Shown piece after piece: positions 9,256 through 24,200 of a stretch of 64,000 bases of DNA. The DNA is from Oscarella lobularis (taxonomy: Eukaryota; Porifera; Homoscleromorpha; Homosclerophorida; Oscarellidae). Each line of letters opens with the position of its first letter. Within the stretch, counting starts at the first letter, position 1. Under the pieces are notes generated by a model. That model did no database searches, was not told where the DNA came from, and saw only the letters and a list, made by a program, of their open reading frames with translations. The stretch covers positions 2,108,001-2,172,000 of the forward strand of contig NC_089188.1 of NCBI RefSeq assembly GCF_947507565.1. The letters are read 5' to 3'. The position numbers and the translations under genes are program-made.

Positions 9256-12200
9256 TCAGTCGTCCAGCTGGCAAAGCATTGCTACACCTCGATCAATCCA
9301 ATGATTAGAAGGCCGGTTAGATGGCAAGTCAATTGACAAAACGTAATTCGTTGAATGGCCAGTAGTAGACAGCGTCCCTCGACGAGCACTCGTTTTATAC
9401 ACTAAGGAGAATTATTGACTCTGGGTAGAAAAAAACTACAGTACGTCGATCAAACCTGGACACGAAACCGTTTTCCTTTTTTCAAAATTTTCTTTTTCGC
9501 CAGGTTTGAGCCAAATCTACCAAGAAAGTTTTCTAGGTTATTTGCACTCCCATACAATAGTCTTAGCCCTACAATTGGGACCGAGTCAAACAGAACTTTG
9601 GGCAGGGATTCTGCTATGACTTTCTCGTGTCGATCCCACCTTGCACCTTCCATGAAAAATCCTCTCACGTATGCGCCGTCATCCTGAAAGCAAAAATTCG
9701 TTTTCTAAATATATCCCATTGCGAGATATCTTGCCGGAGATTTTGCAGCGTTTGATTCGTCACTAAGAACGTCGAATTGAAATCCCAAACGATCAATCGG
9801 AATTCCGTACTTTCTCGCAAAATTTTGCATGGTGCCTATCTCAGAAAAATTAGTTGAGATACTCTCGTGTCGTCTGACTTACCTGTCAGAAACGACTGAG
9901 TAAAATAGAACCCAGATATCCAAAAAACCGTCGGAGCGCCTTTCTTAATCCAGTTCTGTAGAGCAAATGATACAACCCCTATTGCTTCAACTACCCCATA
10001 ATCTTTCGCACTCGAAAAAAAGTCAGTCGAGCCATCAAGTCGGCAATGTAACCGCCTAGAGGCTTTAGGGACGGATACGACTTAGCTGCCCATAGCGCTG
10101 GAACCTGAGACGAATTTTCAGCAAACGACACAACGAAAATGTATTATACTTTTCCAACTAGCATGCTGTTGAACACCTCCTCCAGCTCCGATGACATGAC
10201 TACGAGACCCCTGACGGCTTTTCTCAAGTCTTCCAGACTTGAGCGAACAACGACCAGTAGGCGATTGAATCTGTTGCGTATCAGTGCTGACGTACAATGA
10301 GGACGGAGTTCGATCGCGTACCGTATCAGTTCTTGAGTCAATACCGTGTTCATTGACTCGTCGTAAAGAACGGGAAATTTCGACGTCACCGCTTCAAGAT
10401 CGAAATTAGGAGGAAGCTTCGACAGAACGTCGGACGCTAGATCTTGAATTATGCTCTGAGATGATTTGCCTCCACCAGAAGTCTGGCAAAACGATTTTCA
10501 CTGAGCTCCGTAATTACGGGAGTCTGACTCACCTGTCGTGGAAGAGTGAGAAGTATGCTATTGAACAACTGCTGCGTTTCTTTCTGGTCCTTTGTGATGT
10601 CTGCATTATCGTGAAAACCGTATACCTATTACAAACATTCGAAATAATTTTTAGGAGAATTTATTAATTATAAACTTGCCTCAGGGTGGGGTGTAATAGG
10701 GAGATCTCTGATGTAATCAACGTACGAATCAAATTCGCCCTAAAGAGCACGCGTAGGTTCCAAAGCGCCTATTAGAGGCAGTGCGTACATCAGGAGGAGC
10801 GAAGTAAACTCTGCTAGGAGAAAATCTGTAGTCGTCATCGAAAATTTGGGGGCAATAGAAACGATCAAGAAGGCTGACGAGAAGACGTCTAAAGGAAGAA
10901 TTAGAACCCAATCATAATCTGATGAGTGATTGCGCAAACCTGTCCAACTCGTCTGTCACTCGACCGCCGTAATTGCACTGACCCGTCAGATAGGAAAGAG
11001 CATCAAACGGAACCTCATCGTAATCATTTAAAAATAGCTAGAAGGACAGGATGGAAAGAAACGTAGGGTAGACTTTACAGAGCTCACTTGAAGTTGCCTG
11101 ACGCTAATCCTTAGATCCGATTCGTTGAATTCGTACGGAATGTTCCAGCCTAGAGGACCGAAGTTACGTCTCTCTTGAACCATAGCGTGGAAAAAGCAAA
11201 GGCCAAAGAGAAGCTTTCTCCACGTCTAAAACGACGGAACCAATCAGATCGATTGTCGCATTGACGCTAAAGGTTTTCGTATACCCGAGACTTGGAACAG
11301 CCAGAAAAGAAAGATGGATCTGAAATTGGGTCATTGAGGTAGGAACGAAGAAGATTTGCGCGAAGTCCCTTCGGCGGTTCGTTCGTCATCTTCACCCCTA
11401 AAGGCGATTAGTGATACAACTGAACAAAGCAAACATTTTGATTATACCGTGCTGTAGTACGAGAACAGGAAAATCTTCCGAAGGATAACTGGTCAGCCAC
11501 AGCCTGAAGTCATTGTGTGTTCTTCCAGGAAAAATTGTCTACGTCAAAACGGTGGAAGGCTGATCAGTCTGCAAATTAATAAATCTTACTTGCTCGCAGA
11601 TCTGCTCCAGCTGCGGCATCCAAGAAACTGCCAAGTGGCAGTTCTGCAAGATTACCCAGTGACCGGCTACAATTGCCTGGGAAAAAAATTATACAAATCC
11701 CCAAAAAGCAAATAGGATCGCGCACCTTTTCAATCATTGACGCCGCAATAGGACCCTGGCCCTGGCCCAAAGAAATGGTATTGCACCGTTCACCCCCCAT
11801 GCCTGCATAACAAAACTAAATTTTAAAAATTTGAGCTCTATGCTCCTACCCGTATCATCAGCAAACTTAAGGAGACCGGCCATAGGATCGGCTCCAGGCG
11901 AAAGGATGAATATGAGAGGGGAGTTGGAGTTGGAATCGGCAAAACTACTCGGCAAGTCAAACGTAGGCGGAGTTATATACGTGAGACCCATGCTGTCAAC
12001 AATGAAATCCTGAACCGCTGGAATGATCTAAAAAACGGTGTACTTTTACTACAATATTTTATACGGCGTACCTTGTCGGGTCTCAGGCATCGAAGAAGGA
12101 TGAGATTCTGCAGACGATTGGATACAGTGCGCCATGGCTCGGGCTTGGCAATGACATGCGGCGTAGACGAGTCGTAAACGGTTTTCCACTCGGACAACTA

Positions 12201-15200
12201 GAGATTTCTCATCGCAATACAGAATTCTGCCATGGTGAAAAAAACCTTCTCTTTGAAATTCTCGTGTAGTCCTCGAAACGCTGGCAGCTGCGAACATCGA
12301 ACAATTTCTGCCCACGACTTGTCACTCAGCCAGTCCGGCGCCGGATTGGGATAGGGATTGTCCAAAGCAACGCCGCCTGTTAATAAAAATCGCCACTCGT
12401 CGTCGTCAACTTGTCCCCTGGAGAAACAGAAAGACTTTGAAAATACTCAGTGGCATTCCTGTAGGACTGACCTGCTTCGCAAAATCCCTAAGGTGAGAAG
12501 GAACGAGAAAAGCAGTTTGTCCTTCTCGAACAGAGAGCGGCAAACGTTCTTATAAATTCTACAAATCGTGACCAGATTCGGATTCATCGCTAGCGGAATA
12601 TTTCTATGGGAGGCTCACGATTCGGTGAAGTAATCGTTTAGATTCGCTATGCGCTCGCTAAGATCCGCAGACGGTCGACTGTTGCCTATTGACTGCAGAA
12701 AAAGTCCGACAAACCAAGTCATCGAGTACTGATACATCGGATCAACATTGGCCATGTCGGAAATGGTAAAAAATAAAACAGCGGAATGCTTGGCCACCTA
12801 AACACCGCTGTACCAATGACGAGGAAAGCCAGTGAATGTGTAATCGTTACAGGTTTGTAGCCGTCTCTCGTCAAATCGATTTGGCGCTCAGTCACAGACG
12901 CAGCTTCCTGCTTTCTCGATATTTCGGCAGACAAGTTCTTGCTGCTCGACAGAACCTATACCAATCTGAAGTGAGCACAGAAGTCTAGCTTTTAGTGGTG
13001 TGACCTGTATAGCCGTTTCGTCCTCGAGAATGTTACCCTGAGACGAAGACAGAACTTCGAGAATTCGACCTTCGATCTCCTTTAGCTATAGACTCAATGA
13101 TGAAATTTGTTTTTCGTGGTATTTTCAAGGCCAACGTACGTCTTTTTTATTTTTGGCTCCTTCCACAATTAGTTCGTTTTTCTGCTGTTCTAGTTCGGGT
13201 CTCTCTTTGGCGACAACGATTCCGAGGAGCTGGTCTTCCAGACCGGCAGGTGTAATCATGAAGTTTAATACAGTCACCTGCATTATAAAGAAATTAATCA
13301 CACAACGAAAAACATCAATTCAAAGATACTTTGATAGAAACTTCTGGTAAGAAATGAGGATTTCGAAGCCTGGTAGTCACATAGAATCTAAAGTCCTACA
13401 AAAACTTCGCACCCATACAACTTCATATGCGCGTATCTTACGCGAGAATATTCAATCAGATTTTCTCCTAATTTTATGTACTCCACGCCCCCCTAAAAAT
13501 CAAAATCAAAACGAGATATCATATGACGTCATTATTGTGCGTACCTGTCGAACGGTCTGCTTTAAAAGTAACGGTTCCAATAGAGGATCAAGCTGCTCGC
13601 CAACGTTCTCCATTAGCAACGGAGTACCAAACTATGGTCATAATAATACAAAGACTTGTGACGGACATTTAGTGCACTCGTTACTTGAATGCAATTCTCA
13701 AGTGTTCGAGCGTAATTTGGATCCGACAATTTGACAACCTAAAACCAAAAAGTGAAGGCCCCACAGCTCGGTTCGTTGACTTCGTTCTACTTCTAAATTG
13801 TTTGGCTTTTCCAAATTTTTAATCCATTTATTGGCTTGGCCTTGGGGATCAATAATGAGCGGCCATCGCTGGGCGTTACTCACGATTATAGCATTGTCCA
13901 CTGAAAAGCTACACAACGAACGGTGGTGTCATTTCCAAAAATTGAACTGAGCAATACCTGTCCACTGGCAGACCCGCTATATGCCACGAGCGGACGACAA
14001 CCGGATCGCCCAACGTCGAATTGAGCGAAAAATTACTGGAGCACGGTATTCCCTTGCTTTCACACTGATCCATCCATTGCGTGACAATTTTCTGTATAAA
14101 ATTCGAAGATTCTAAAAGAAATGTCGTTTCTCTGACTACGTTACCTGTCGAAATTCCACCGTGAACGCTCCCAAATAGGCTACAATTCCAGACGAAAGGA
14201 GAACGTCTCCCACCACGTTGTGCAAGTCGTTTCCAAGAGATTCGGCAGCCTGCGTCCATCTCTCCCTCTCCCCGCCCAATCCATTGATGAGTTTCTCAGC
14301 TCGTACGAGTTTCTGAGAGCAGATTTCGATGCTTACTTCTAATTCCTGAAAAGCGAGTATAGTCGGACTTTTTGACCGGTTTTCAACGTGCTCAAGTTCA
14401 CAACACAAACCTTCTTTTTCTTCTTCTTGGCCTTCAAGTCTTTATTCAACGACGCAAGTTTCTGAAGAACTTTATTCAGGGCCGCCCTCTTTGCCTTCAA
14501 ATCTCTCAATTTCACGGCTAATTCTTCCTCGGCTTCAGCTAACTTTTTCCTTTTAGGTGCAACGACCTAGTAGTAATGATATGCGCAGAAAAATTAAATA
14601 AGAGTGGGAACAAAATACCTTGGCAACTTTGTCGTAGACTTCGATGGCTCGAACCCAGCTGCACAGGCCTTGACACGCCGACGAAATATTTCGCATTTTC
14701 ACCGGATCAAAGTCCGGATGAGTGACGTATTGCGAGCGAATTTTCTGAATGACGTCGTTTGGTATGTTGTCCTTGTCGAAGACTTTTAACGATTCGAGAA
14801 ATTTCAGATCGCTGAGAACCTGAAGTGCAAGCATCATAAATCCTGGATTACTAGCTAATGAGTTATATACTCTTTTCGAAGGGCCCCAATAGTCCTGAAT
14901 CACTTTTCCCATGCCACTTGGATCAGGCTTTCGTTCAGGCTTGATTCCCTAATCCACACATGCAGATGCCTTTTTAATTAACAATTCTACCGTGCTGTAC
15001 CTTCATGATACAAATTGCTTCCATGACCAACTTGACGGCAGACGGAGGACTAACCATTGTCTTCATCATCGCAACATCCTGCGGCTTGAGAGTATCTAGA
15101 GCAGCTATCGCTTCCTCCAGCAGAGGAATAGCCACAGCTAAATCGCGTTCACATTCTTCCTAATAAAATATTTAGCAATAACGTACTCTAAATCAATTAA

Positions 15201-18200
15201 TGCAACCTTCATTGCTTTCGATGCAGCAGCCTTTTCGTTAGCAATCATTTCGTCAGCCTCGACTGTCTATAGGGAAGAAGTTACATAATGTGAATTTCGT
15301 CTCCTCGCACAGTACCTCTCGTTTGGCTTCGACTTGCTTCGTCTCCCCTTTAATCGTCGTCACGAGTCGATCCGTTTCTGCGCTCGTTTTAATCAGCTCC
15401 GGCTGAAGTTCTTTCAATTCTTTTTGCATGACAGCCACCTGAATAGTAAACCGTTTTCGCGAGCGCGTACTCGAGAGAGTCTACACAGCACTTGAGTAGC
15501 AGCGAAGTCGAGCTTCTCGAGACCGGTCAGATAACGATTCCTAGCCGACAGAACGCTACGTCTCTTTTTGTTCGCCAGTATCTTAAACGTTTTGATGAGT
15601 TCCAAGTAGGAATTCGGAGTCACGTAGTTATGACGACGCAGAACGTCGTAGTAGCTAAAACGTCGCACCAACGTTAACACCGCGGGGGACTCCGGGCCGA
15701 GACTAGAGATTATCTACCTCAAAGAAAGCTCGCGAACGCTTTCGTGAAAATGCTCAAACATGCCGACGACTTTGCCTCGAAGTTCAAAAGGAATTTCCAC
15801 GTCGTCGAGAAAGTGATCGGCCACCCTGACCAGAGCGTCCTCGGGCCACGCCTAGAGAGAAATCACAAAGGGGAAACGGTCCCTCCCAACACAGTTCTTG
15901 CCTGAAACCAGTCGATAGTGCAGCAATTGATGAGAGACGGAAATTTCCGAAGGCGATTGCGAAATGCGTCGCCCACCGGGCTCATGCAAAGAACGACGTG
16001 CAAATGCGAACGAACTCGTTCGAGAAAGAAGTTATACATTGCGACGGCCGTCGTGTCTATTTTAGCGGACTCGTCGCGAACAACGAGCTGCATCTGTAAA
16101 CCAAAAAATAATTCAAATAAAATAAGATAAATGATTCTTGTCTCGACCTTTTCGATTATTTCCGCTTTTTCTTCGGCTTCGAAAAGATTCGGCACGTCGG
16201 CTGTATTGAGAATCATGCTGACGTCCTCGAGAAAAGACTCGTCTTTGATTTGATTGTCGCCGAAGAGAAAGACGGTTGGCTGCCCTTCGAAACCGGCCAT
16301 TTTCATCATCTTCCGAACGTCCTCGCGCCAATCGGCAGTCGTGTAAGTCTTCGTGATTTCGATCTGATAGAGCCGATAGTCGGCCATGTGCGCCGCCAAT
16401 TTCGCCGCACTCTGCCGTCCGGAGCCGCTGATTCCGACGAGCAGAGCGTGACCTTTCGGCTGCTTCAATATTCGACTGATACGAGAAACGTGCTCGATTG
16501 CAAAACGAAATAGAACGAGAGGCATCGGCGTCTTGCAGACGACGTTGTAGTCGTCGAGATAATGATCCATGACTTTCTGCAGTTTGTCTAAGTCCTTGAT
16601 CTCGTCGTAGATCTTCGGCTCGGCATTGGGAACGAGGTAATCTCCGTAGAAGAGACTGAGAAGAAAAACCGTTGATCATATATGAGCTAAGACCCTGTAT
16701 TTACCTTCTCATATTGTCGTCAACGACTTCACTCCTGTATTGCGTCAAATGAGAAAAGAGCGAATTGAAGTTCGACTTGAAATATTTTCCAATTGAGTCC
16801 TGCGTACAGATTGGGTTCAATAGGAGACCTGCTGTGCGCCGGCGCGCTCACGCACCTTCACTATAGCAAAAAAGGCGGACCGATCGCTGTCGTCGATTAG
16901 CCGATCGTAAAAAACGCGATACACTTCGTGGACCCACAGTCGGATAACTTTGTCCGGTTCGCTTGCTTTTGTGTGAGGAAGCAGAAGAACGCCCTAGCAC
17001 AAACCAACTCATTCTATCTCGATGCATGCTATAGCATCTCCATCATACCTGAATGACTCTCGAATAATCTCTCAGATTGAAAACGTAGTGTGACTTTAGA
17101 GGCGTTGGAAGGAAACTATTTATCGACTCTTTGTAAACAGCAGTCGTGGCATTGATGATAATCTAGCATAACGAATTCTACAGGAACTATGTATATATGA
17201 TGGCGATTCTTACTCTCCCTAGTCGACGTATACTTGAATCAAAGCCTTGGCCAAAGTGCCAATCGATGATGACGCTGAAAATTCCCTTCATCGTCTCGTC
17301 GTCGAATTCGTCGATTGCGATGATGTTATAGTGACGAAGCAGCCGCTCCGTCACTACGTTTCGCCCGCCGCCAAAAGGACCCATCGCCGACACAATTTGA
17401 ACGTCAACCAGTTCAAGAGTACTCGTGTCTTTTCTAAAAGAAACGAGCAGATGAAATCTTATTTACGATTATCGAGCTTTTTACCTGTCAAACCAGCACT
17501 TGTGATCGGCCCATTGTCGTAGGAGTTCTATAGGCGGTTGCGCGCCGTATTTCTCCTTAGCCGGCATGTTGAGATCGTCGACGAAGACGATGCATTTTTT
17601 TCCGAAGGGAGGCCCATACATTCCTTTTCGCCTCCTGTGCAAACATAATTATTTCAAAAACGACTAAATGTCGTGGATAGAAATAGACCTATCGAGCTTC
17701 GATAGAATGATTTCTTGAGTCAATCCGGCTGAAGTCTGAGCCGAAAAATTAACAAAATTTGGAACGTATCTATATAACATTCTTTAGAGCACAAACTGAG
17801 ACGAAAGGAATGAGAAGTACTTCTCTTTAGACAGGTTTAGCAAGTAATTGCTAGTGAGAACGCTCTTTCCCGTTCCTGTAGGTCCAACGAAAAGAAGGGA
17901 TTTCTCTTGAGACACAAAAGTCCCAAGAAAATACGTTTGTCGGACTGTTTCGCGTGTAGGAACAATCAATGAGCTGATCTAGACGTATTGGGCCATTCAT
18001 ACAATCATGACCTAGCCTCTACGACGGCAATTTCTCTTACTTTGGCCGTCTCTGTTAATTCCAGTCTTTCAACGGCGCTTTCCCAGCTTCTCCACACCCC
18101 GCTGACCGCTTTATCGTAAAAGTAATCATACACGGAACCCTTCTGAGGAAACTGGCAGTGCTTAGGAAGCTTCAGCCGAGCCGGACGCGGATGAGTTTGA

Positions 18201-21200
18201 CTGATACCAGCAGCAAGAGGACGAAAGAACTGATCGAATCTAAAAACGCAATTGGCTCGTAATAAAGTTGTGTGTTATCGCGCTACTTTGATCGGCTGGG
18301 TGCGTCGAGACCACCTCCTATGCCCCAAACGACTGAAAAGAGAAAGAAGCTTTGGAGCCAGTTGTTTATTAGCGCTTCGGCCATGCTCTTCTTTTTCTCC
18401 TCTTCCTCTCTTTGCCGTCGCATGTCGCTGACGGACGTGACGATAGACAAGCTGGAAACCGGAGCTTCAGCAATCCTAAGAAACCGATTAGGAGAAAGAC
18501 ATGTAGAATGATATAACGTTATACCACAGCTCGTCGAGGAGACACCCGTAGAGCGTAAGCATAGCACGAACCAAATAGATTGGCGACATTTTGACGAAAG
18601 AGCGGCAATTCCGACCGACAAATTCCAAGCAAGGAGGAACAAGCCAATCGACCATCAACTAAAAGTTTTCGCTCGTTTGATTTCCTTATTTAAAAATGCT
18701 AGGAACCTCCTTACAGTGACCATTTCCCGTTGAAGTTCGCTGAGCGAGTTGGGAAGACTCGTCTCGAGCCAAGACGTCGCTCGCGGTTTCCAACCGAGTT
18801 GAGAAGGCTCCATGTAGATCATTCCACATCTTGAGCATTGGCACAATTTCGTTCCATCCAGAAACAGCAAACGCCCTTTTTTAGTACTAACCTGCTCACG
18901 GTCGCCGGAGACGCCTCTTCCAAGTCCGCAGGCTCAAAAATCATCGTCTGCTTTGGAGACATTTGAATGATTTCTCCGCTCATCAAGCAAAGCTGTGTAC
19001 GTGTACCGCGGTGCGAACACAGCAGGAATGCAGAAAAAAGAACGAACGTACCTTCTTGCTATCGTCCAGCACGGTGTTCATGTTCTCGATCCACAGCGTG
19101 TCGACTGGTCCGTCAAAAACGATCCACTTGCGATTCGGAGACGACGACTTGGCAAAGTCTCGAAACGTCTTCGCCAAAACGCCTAAAACATTCTATTAAT
19201 TGTCGCGCGTCAACGCGCGCGAATGATAACCAACCATCGGTCCATTCGTGCGAAACGGGGTCAAAACAGCCGTAAAGCTCGCCCATTGTAATCGCTTTGG
19301 GATTAATAACCCGGTAATTCACCTAAACGGAAACCCTCCATTGTAAATTCTTCGCTGGGACATCGGGCTTACTTTAAACTCGTCCATCATCTGGCATTCG
19401 TTCAGTTCTCCCAACGATTCTGCCAATGTTTTAAAAGCAGACGTTTTCCCGCCTAATGTGCCGCCAACAATCATAAATCCGTGTCTCACGAGCATCATTT
19501 CGTAAATCTGAAAAACAAAATGAAGCGAGTCTCGAGCCAAACGTTTAGTTCTCACCTGAACGATTTTTTCGACAAACCAGGGCACGGGTTGTAGCTGTCG
19601 TCGCGCGATGCTGTCGAGCAAAGCGTCTTCCAGCGTCCCGCGATCGGATTTCGGCAGCGTGACGCCGGGAAACAAGTCCGACGTGATTCCTTCAAAGAGC
19701 GGAATATCGTGTGAGAGGAACTGAGAGAAGAAAGATGAAAAGCCGAAGTAGGATATTTATAAGCCGTACTTTCGGCAAATTGACGTCATTAATCGACTGC
19801 AAAATCAAGATACTCTCCTCCTGATCAGGACATCGTAGCTTCAAGTTGCCGGCCGCAGTCAGAACCGATTTCACAGCGCGCATCCCGTAATCGTAGTGAT
19901 GTTGGGAGGATAGCTAAAGCATACTTCATTTGACCGATTCCCTAGCTACCCCGGGCCTACCTGTTCAGAACACAGCTTGTACGTCGCGACAATTTTCCCG
20001 GAGAGACTTCTCGCATTAACGAAGCCCATCGAATAGAGCATTATTTCGGCGATCATCGCATAGTCCGGAACCATCATCGCGACAGTACGAAAGAGCACCT
20101 ATATTAGAAAGAGGAATGAGAAAAAACGAAATAATGCAATTATAGGTCGTAGTGCCTTCAAATTGTCCGGGAGTTCGGCACGACCAGCGTAACCGGGATT
20201 CATCGTGATGAATATCGTGCACGAAGGATCGAACAGAATTTCGGTTCCTTCGAAGACAAACTTCTCCAGCTGCAGCGCGACGGCCCGTTGAATACTCTGC
20301 ACCTGCTGAGCAACGACGGACAAAACCTAAACAAAAAGGCCCCCCATTACAAAAAAATTGACCAGGTGAAACAGACAAACCTCTAACTCAATCCTATTAA
20401 ATTCATCGAAACAAGCCCAGGCTCCCGACTGAGCGAGCCCTTTGAAAAACTTCCCCATCGCCTTGTAGTCCAACCCGTCGCTGCAGTTGAAAACGACGCA
20501 TTGCTTGGCGACGGCCTTGGCGAGATCCTTGCACGTCTCCGTCTTTCCCGTTCCGGCGGGACCCTCGGGAGCGCCGCCGAGATTCAACTTCAACGCGCCC
20601 ATCAGCGTCCGATAGCAGCGATCGGTCAGCGGCGTGATGACGAGACGACCGCTATTGCCGAGGTATTCGTACGCGTACGGAACGACCGTCGTGATCATGC
20701 ACACGGACACGGACGCGTCCGCTGGCTGGAAGTAGTAGCGCAGTTGACTTATCCATTGAAAATCGTGCGGATTCGAAACGTCGTCGGCGCAGAGCTGAGC
20801 GACAACGTCGCGCGCTTCAGAAGAAGAAAAAAAAGCGTTGTGAGGAAAATGTTTTCTTTTTTAGGTCTTTCGTTACCGTGGACGTCGGTGACGATCAAAG
20901 CCCCGAGCGTCGTTCTATTCAACAGGCTCAGTTTTCCTCGCACGACGTCGACGATGTCGTCGATTTGACGACGGCACTGGTCGAGATAGTCGGCCATTCC
21001 GCCTCGGCGTTCCATCGCCGTCGCGACTTCGCGCGTCCAGTGAATGCAATTGCCGGCGAGAACGACTTGACCCGGCCAATCGAGAACCCAACGATTGCGC
21101 GGCGTCGTCGCGTACGCTTCGACCGACGACGAAATGACGTCGCGAAGACTTTTTCTCATTACTTCTTCGACCTTTAGAAGCCACTTTTCGACCATTCCTT

Positions 21201-24200
21201 TTGCGTTTGCCGGAAAGATGACTTCGGAGAAGTCGACCGATTCGCCTTCGGATGAAATCATTCCTATGATTTCCGTGTCTCTGGTGAAATTCAGCTTAGC
21301 AATGCCCTCGAAGCATTTCTTCAAGTGAGGTTGAACGCGAAGGGGATCCTTTGTCTCAGACAGAATTTCAAGCAGTTCGTCATTTGACAAGAAGAAAAAC
21401 CTACAAAAAACAAGGTCAATTTCATTATAGCAAGTACCCGCTAGTGACAACCTAGGAAAGTAAAGGCGTTTCTTCTCCAAATACTCATTGAGGCCACTCT
21501 GAATTTCTTCTAGGAGGTTCTGCAGGCACATTAGAAGCCAAATAGCAAAAAGAGGGTGTTTTTTCTCACGTTTGATTGCTCTAGACGACTAAGCATATCG
21601 GCTCGCGAAGTCACAACCAAAGCCTTCGTATCTTCAACAGACGCTGTCATAATTTCTCTCCTAGAAACAAAAAATGAGTACAGCACCGAACCTGCACGAA
21701 AAATTCCGACCAATTTATATCGACGACGGTAAACTTCCGCGCTTCGTCCGGCATCTGATGAGTTATGTCTTCAGAAGTGAAAATGGGTTCCAAATAAAGC
21801 CAAGTTGCCTGAACCTAGAAGAAAGAGATAGACAAAGACGTCCTCCTTATAACGTTCCCCGGTACCTTTAGCCAATAATCCATAATGTCCTGCATCAGTA
21901 CGAGTTTCGTTTCCCACTCTTTGACGTCCTCCTCTATCGGGCCGACAAACGGAGATCCTTTCATTGTCTGCGTTTTGACGAGGTGATCGTCCAAGAGGAG
22001 TTGAATGTCATCGACGGCGGACAGAATGCTGATGCCTGATTCCCTGTAAGGTATAAAAGAAAAGTGGACGTCTTCCCACTCTCCCAGCATCTTCTTTAAC
22101 GCCTGAAAAAAACGCCCACGATAAAAACACGTATTCTTTAATGTCTAGCGTTGTTACCTTTTCTAAAGAAAATTCCTTTGCCGCGACGTTGCTAATTTCC
22201 TCGATCTCTTCCATGTAAGGCTGAAGATCGCAGTCGAGCATTTCTGAAAGCGATGTGTCCGGCTGAGGGCTGACGTCAAAGCCAACCTACGCCGGTGTTA
22301 GATACTTACCAATAAAGACCGAGTGTCTTACCAGCTCATTGATTTTATCCCAGTGTCTTTCCCTGAGACCGGGATTGCAAACCGCCTGAACCAGCGGCAA
22401 ATGCTCCTTGAAGTCTTCGACTTTCCGCTTGAGAAGATTGGAGACTTTGAGTGGGCCCGGTACGTCGGCAAACGTCTTGCTTAACTTGTAAGCTATTTTC
22501 CATAGCCCGCTCACCTTGTACGAGGGAGAGAGAGAGAGGTCACTTTTTATGTTTATTTGAGTTACGTCGCCCTTACCTCGTCATCTAATTCCTGCGGATT
22601 GAGGGACAGGATGGATCCCTGAAGCCAATCGTCGTTCCGAGTTTGAAATTGAACGACAGAATTCCACAGCTTTGTAAATGGCTCCAAGGCACTCAAAGCT
22701 CTGGCGATTTGCGGGAACGAGCTCGGCTCTTCAACCCGCAAGAGCATTTCTTCGTCATTCATCTCAGCCGTCTACACACCCCATATACCAAAAAAATTTT
22801 TAATCTAAAAAGTGCCCACCTTCTGGTCAAATTCGTGAAGTTTTTCGCGAATTTTTTGCACCGCCTCCGCATTACTTTCGGCTTCGGTAATTCGATCAAG
22901 TAAGCTTAGTTCCTTCACGTCGTTCTCGACAGCTTCGACAGCCGCCTTCAGTTCAATTCGCCTTTGAGAGAGCTCCTCGATGACGTCGTCCTTCTGCTTG
23001 CCCAGACGACGTTCGCTAGACAAAAAGATAAAAAAAATACAAAAAGCGATATATTTATGCGCACGTTCTCTGAATGATTGGCACTATCCGTTGAAGCCAC
23101 GAAAACGTAATGCCATTCAACTGCACGTCCTCCGGAGACAGCGAAGCGTACGTCATAAGAAAAGTCAGATTCGGCAGCGCTTCGATAGAAATCAAATCCT
23201 AAAAATCGTTTGAGCGCACCCCGTTCTCTTCTCGTCGTATCCACTTACTCGCATGTCTTGCACCAGTCCTCGATGCAAGCCGTGATTGAAGTCGAGCAGT
23301 TCAACGAGTTCTGCCGTCGTTTCCGGATGCTGTCCCAGTCGCAGTTCGATCGACTCGAATTGCGTGCAAATTTCATAATTCAGTCGTCGACTCTTCAAGG
23401 CGACGTGATTGATGAGACGATTCGCAAATCGATGAGCGAGATCGCGCAAAAACTAAAAAAAGATAATATAAAAACGACACGGGAATCCGAATTTTCAAAC
23501 CGTCATCGCCGGTTTCACGTCAATGAGAAATAATTTCATAGGCACGAAAGGAAGTTTGTCTCTCACCGCCAGCGACGTGGCCTTGAGTTTGTTGAGCTCG
23601 CGCGCAAAATCCTCTAGACTGTGTTCTCCTTCGAGAAAGAGTTCAACGAATTTTTCCGCTCTTCCGCTGCAGAGATGATCAAAGCCTTGGTACTCAGCTC
23701 GATATCTAAAAGCTCGCTGGCTATAAACGTCGATTTTTTCCTCCCCCCGTATTTTTCTTTACTTCGCTAGGCCTATTGAATTTGCTTCCAAGAGTCTTTT
23801 CGTGAATTTCTTCGCTTCTGCTAATGCGTTGTCCCACTTCTGTATCGCGTGCAGATTGTTGTTGCCTTCGAGAGCGTCCTCCTCAAAAAAGAGCAAGTTG
23901 TCGACGCGAGGAATATCGGCTAAGGAAGCCGGCAGCGTGTCGAGCACGTCGCACAGAGCGTCCGCCACTTCCGACACGCTAGGCGAGAATTCGATCGTCT
24001 GACGAGCGGAATTCCCTTTCTAGAAAAAAAAGTCATACCTTATTGTCTAGAGGGAAGGTCACTCTTACCATAAAGATAGTCAGGAACTGGGGATAGCAAT
24101 TGAAGTCGTACGAGTAGGGAGGCCGATAGTCGTTGCCGTCCGCGTAGCGATTCAGAAGATCGACGTATTTTTTCAACGTTTCAAGAGTCAAACTTTTCAG